64,000 nucleotides of DNA from Takifugu bimaculatus. Taxonomy: Eukaryota > Chordata > Actinopteri > Tetraodontiformes > Tetraodontidae. The stretch spans positions 2,076,043-2,140,042 of the forward strand of contig CP034977.1 of assembly GCA_004026145.2 (NCBI GenBank), read 5' to 3'. Below are positions 60,301 to 64,000 of this stretch, one piece after another. How positions within the stretch are numbered: position 1 is the first letter of the stretch; the number at the start of each line of letters is the position of its first letter. The position numbers and the translations under genes are program-made. A model generated the notes under the pieces. It did not search any database. It saw only the letters and a program-made list of their open reading frames with translations, and was not told the DNA's origin.

Positions 60301-61515
60301 TTAACAGTGAGCAATAAAAGGAGCCAGAGAGAGTGATAAATGAAGTTAATGAGAGGTGATAAGATTCACTCCAGCCTTCAATTTCAAGGATGGAGGAGCT
60401 GGGATCTCAAAAAGGTCCAGAGACTGATGTGAGCAAAGAGATCTTTTACTGAGAGACATTATAGAGGACGGTAGCCGTCGATGTCTGAGTGAAAGGAAGC
60501 ACACAAGGGACGTGCACAGCAGGTATGAATCTCTCGGAGGGGCTCAGATTTCCACATAATCGGGCTCTGTTACTGTCGTCGTATGCAAAGATTCAGTCTT
60601 TCTAAATCGATCGCGGAAATATCCCAGATATGGACCCAGAACACTGGGAAAATGTTAAAGTGGATCCTGGCGGTGGTTGTCACAGGCGCAGACGTGGGTC
60701 CAGGGCAGTAGGAGGTAAAGAGAGCCTGAATCATCTCGTTCGGAAATTCTCAGGAAATCCAATGTGTGAATTTCAGTCTCGTTACCCCCCCCCGACAAGA
60801 AGTGAATAACATCCTCCCCTCTGATATAACATAGATCAATCTCTGCATCGGTTAACCGCCACTTACTCCTAATCAGGGTCACAGGGGGTCGCCCATGATA
60901 CAACATACGAAACCCTTTAAATCAAATAGCGCCCAGCTCAAGGGATGGCGCCAAAGGAGTGGGAAGGGGTCAACCGGTTCGCTGCAGCCAGAGAGCATGG
61001 AGTATAATTTAAACCACAGAGCCAAGCTGCTGTGACATTTGTGTTAAGTAGGGTGAACTCAGGGCATTCCGTATACATTAACTGGATATTGGACAAGTCA
61101 TATCCTGATGGCTTTCCATGTTCATGCATATTTCAACTGGTGAATCCATAATCAGATTGGAGGAGAGCGGAAGCCGTCAAGGCCAGTCGAGTTCTCAGCT
61201 GTAAGAAGTGTACATGAATTTTAGTAGAACATTCCCAAAAAACAAGAAATTCCCTTTTCCTTTTGTCCTTAAATCTAAGTCATTGATATGTAGAAGACAC
61301 CGATTCAAAAAGCGTAGAATCTTATCACATTTACATTCAGAACTTCAGAGCTGCACAAACCTCAACAATGACTTAACCGACTATGCTAAAGTCAACTAAA
61401 CCCCCGCTTGGTTCTTCTTCTGTTTCTGAGACATTGAATAGTGACGACAGTAAACAAGTGGTGGTTGTTCTCAGCAAAATGTTGCAAAATCTGAAACGGA
61501 TCATTTGATCCTACG
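57301..61515. other. Gene-free flank upstream of gbe1
   Basis: No exon supported. Two open minus-strand frames at 60655-60906 and 60938-61129 look mildly coding-like but match nothing I recognise and could be remnants of a mobile element. Confidence 0.4.
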
Positions 61516-61640
61516 CAGCCTGGTCCTGCTCGAGGTTTCTTCCTGTTCAAAAGGCAGATTTTGACCCTGCGTCTCTGTCAAGCACAATTTGGATTGTAAC
61601 AGATGCTGTACTATTAAAGATGAATTGAACTGAATTGAAT
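61516..61640 (+). repeat. Tail of a common teleost interspersed repeat
   Basis: Contains CCTGGTCCTGCTCGAGGTTT, CTTCCTGTTCAAAAGG and a terminal GAATTGAACTGAATTGAAT. I recall this combination from the 3' portion of a very abundant fish repeat. This copy is diverged and has no coding capacity. Confidence 0.6.
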
Positions 61641-64000
61641 CGGCTGTTATTAATGTATGGCTGTCTGTGCAGAATGTAGCATTTCTGCATTAGGCTGCAC
61701 ATTTAACTTCTTTTTTGACTTTGACTTTTTAATCCCCAAAACAGTGATCGGTTTGAACCAGTGAACATGTGCATTAGAGTAATTAACTCAAAAGGCACAT
61801 AATGTTCTCCATTAGCGTAAGTGAATGCACCAATGCCTTCAAGATCAAAACTCAATTGACTTTAGAGTGCCCATAATTTACAGAGTATGTCCACAGTTTA
61901 ACCTGCTCAGTGTGGGGCGGCTGTTCTCAACTTGGAAAATATTACTTCCATTAAATCGCAGCCTTAATATTCCCATTTTTACTTCACCTGACATTTACAA
62001 GCACGGCTTAAATGTAACATTAAAGGCAGTTACTGAACAACGTGGTACAGCTGAGGTTCTTAAATGGGTCCTTTACCTTTTAGAAAGTGAAAATGAGTCT
62101 GCAAAACAACAGAAAAACAGCACAATTTTACCTCATCTTCCAACAATCCCTCCTTCCATGGATGAAACCCTACAACTGGGTCCTGACAGACTTTCTCTAG
62201 AGGGCTCACACCAGGACCTGGAAATCAATGCATCTGTTGCAGCCAGATAGAGCACTTCATCATACCGTCTCCAGGGATGATGCTCTTGTTACGATGAGGA
62301 CGGCTCTTTCCGTCTGTGGATATAACATTTTATTACATCACAGTTTACAAAGGATTTGTTAGGGTTCTGAAGATCTGGGATCAAATCAACTTGGGCTGGG
62401 CTCCAGCACAGTAATTCAAAGTGGAAGCTCCTCCTCTCAAACAGAGGAAGCTAATACTCTGGCTCATTGCACTCAACCTGTTATGGTAATTATGGCTCTG
62501 GGACACAAGGAGGGAATAAATTAAGTCAGCCTGCTTTTTAAAGCCTCATTTCAATCCATTGATTGTGTAAAGTTAGTGAGGTGTGTCAGCATCTCCCGAC
62601 GAACCACCATCTCAATCCAAAAAGTCTACATTTCATATCTCTAATCTCAATTTCTGAGCTTCATTATTCCTCCAGATGGAGACCGATTGTTTCCTTCCGA
62701 TGACATAGTTGTTCTTCAGCACCCATTCTCAAGTTTGTCATGAGGACAATCACCTTCCCCCCCTGGACCTTTCTCTCCCGCCAGTATAATTGCTTGGGTG
62801 GAACAGTGTTGCTATTGTTTGCTGCTGCACTCATCACCCAGAAATGAGTCAGTAGAGTCTAATAATCCCTGCCTCCTTTATCACTGATGAGGACCTGAAA
62901 TAGAACCCTGTGGGACCATGAATCGTATGTATCCAAGCATGTTGGTAAGTGGCCCACTGGCTCGCTATTGATCCTGAGCTGGACAACATACAGATAACAG
63001 GCAGAAACCAAGGTGCCGTCCCCGCACATATCACGGAGGCGTCGTGTGTCAACACCTTGTGCTGTGTAAATGAGTTGCTATGTAGAGACCTGTTCCCTCT
63101 GGGGTGGTGACTGTGGACAACCCACCATCTGGATTTGAACTCCAGCACGAGCTCATCCAGATCAAACCCATCTTACAAATCACTACAAGCTGATCTCTGT
63201 TTGATGCTTTAAAAAAACCCACAAATCTGTTTTGTTGTGTGTATGTGTGCGGCATCTACAGGTCTTGCTGATTAAACAGATCTGATTTTGATTGAAGGGA
63301 CAACATGGATATAGAGCTGTTGTCGACAGAGCCTTCCACGACACCAAAATAAAGCTGAATCAGCAGAAACCACCACATTCTATGCAAATGCTATTTTTTA
63401 TTGATTATCTTAAAACAGCGTGTGCACCAACAAGACCGTAGTATGTAGCAGTTGTTTAATTCAACAAGACACAGCCAGCGCCAATTATCTCACTCAAATT
63501 ATTATAATCGCTCACCTACCTACCTGTTAGTAATAATATGTAGGGAGTAAATGTGTGTCGACTAACAGCGGCTCATTAAACTGGTCTGACTTCACATCAA
63601 CTTCTTTGCGCCCCAGTAGGGTTCTTCTCCGTGCAGGCATGTTTTGGAGTAATGCCACAGATGGCGATGAGTCTGTGTAATCCCTGTAGATTTCCACGCT
63701 TTATAAACAGCAAGACAAGCAGCAGGTCTCTCCGATCTGAACAAACACTTCTAAATCAGGGGGTGTTTATCATGCCTGTGTCGGGCGCACGTTGTAATTA
63801 TTGCAAACAGGAGCAAACATGCAAAGAGAAATGGATTTCACAGATCTAATTGATTGGGAGGAAGAGAAGCAGATTTAGCTGCTGTAACCCCTCCCCACCA
63901 CCACCACAGTGCTGCATGAGACTATTAGGTTTATTATAGTTTGCAGCACTGGAAGTATTCATCATTTCAAATGGGATGAGAGGTGCTATCGAGTGAATTC
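61641..64000. other. Gene-free right end
   Basis: No exon supported. A 141-codon plus-strand frame (61825-62250) lacks recognisable domains and splice support. The remainder is AT-rich. Confidence 0.4.

Noticed and set aside
60655..61129. Two minus-strand frames suggesting a retroelement remnant
   Set aside because: No reverse transcriptase, protease or integrase motif, no terminal repeats and no primer-binding site that I could confirm.
61825..62250. 141-codon plus-strand open frame near the right end
   Set aside because: It looks protein-like in places but shows no family motif or exon signals. It could be a repeat remnant; a protein search would decide.
62849..63255. Overlapping minus-strand frames at the right end
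   Set aside because: They share no domain with anything I recognise and lack splice sites and promoter features.

Overview
The window is nuclear DNA of a compact vertebrate genome, most likely a percomorph teleost of the pufferfish type. The evidence is split genes with GT-AG introns, many introns of 64-172 bp, abundant (CA)n/(GT)n tracts and two interspersed repeats I recognise as teleost-type. There are no operons, CRISPR arrays, tRNA or rRNA genes that I can support. Almost all recognisable coding sequence is on the minus strand, so genes read from right to left.

Layout. (1) 1-1100: the 5' part of a gene that leaves the window on the left, a long uninterrupted coding exon for an acidic, low-complexity protein with three KQxSFD-type repeats. 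A separate exon at 3048-3153, encoding a signal-peptide-like segment, may belong to it. (2) 4273-8129: a complete cationic amino acid transporter (SLC7A1/SLC7A2 family, CAT) in only 3.9 kb. It has one pair of duplicated, mutually exclusive exons (6257-6396 and 5967-6103). (3) 8168-14980: a gene-free upstream region. (4) 15566-57113: a complete glycogen branching enzyme gene, gbe1, with 16 coding exons. I reconstructed every junction in phase (2070 nt, 689 residues plus stop). (5) 57.1-64 kb: the gbe1 promoter side, then gene-free sequence with a teleost-type repeat remnant.

The two complete genes have coding sequences of similar length (about 1.9 and 2.1 kb) but differ tenfold in genomic length. 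Five gbe1 introns of 4-6 kb hold about 26 kb, with stretches rich in homeodomain-type TAAT cores, and could carry regulatory elements for this or neighbouring genes. The transporter brings arginine, lysine and ornithine into the cell and gbe1 makes the alpha-1,6 branches of glycogen; nothing suggests that they act together.

Most notable observations: the mutually exclusive transporter exons, where frame enforces exclusivity; a probable U12-type (minor spliceosome) intron 14 in gbe1; an 87-bp, stop-free, phase-0 intron just after catalytic region IV of gbe1; a 30-bp perfect palindrome carrying two E-boxes in gbe1 intron 1; a precursor-like hairpin in intron 7; and a CpG-dense patch inside intron 12. 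I found no clearly new multi-gene system.
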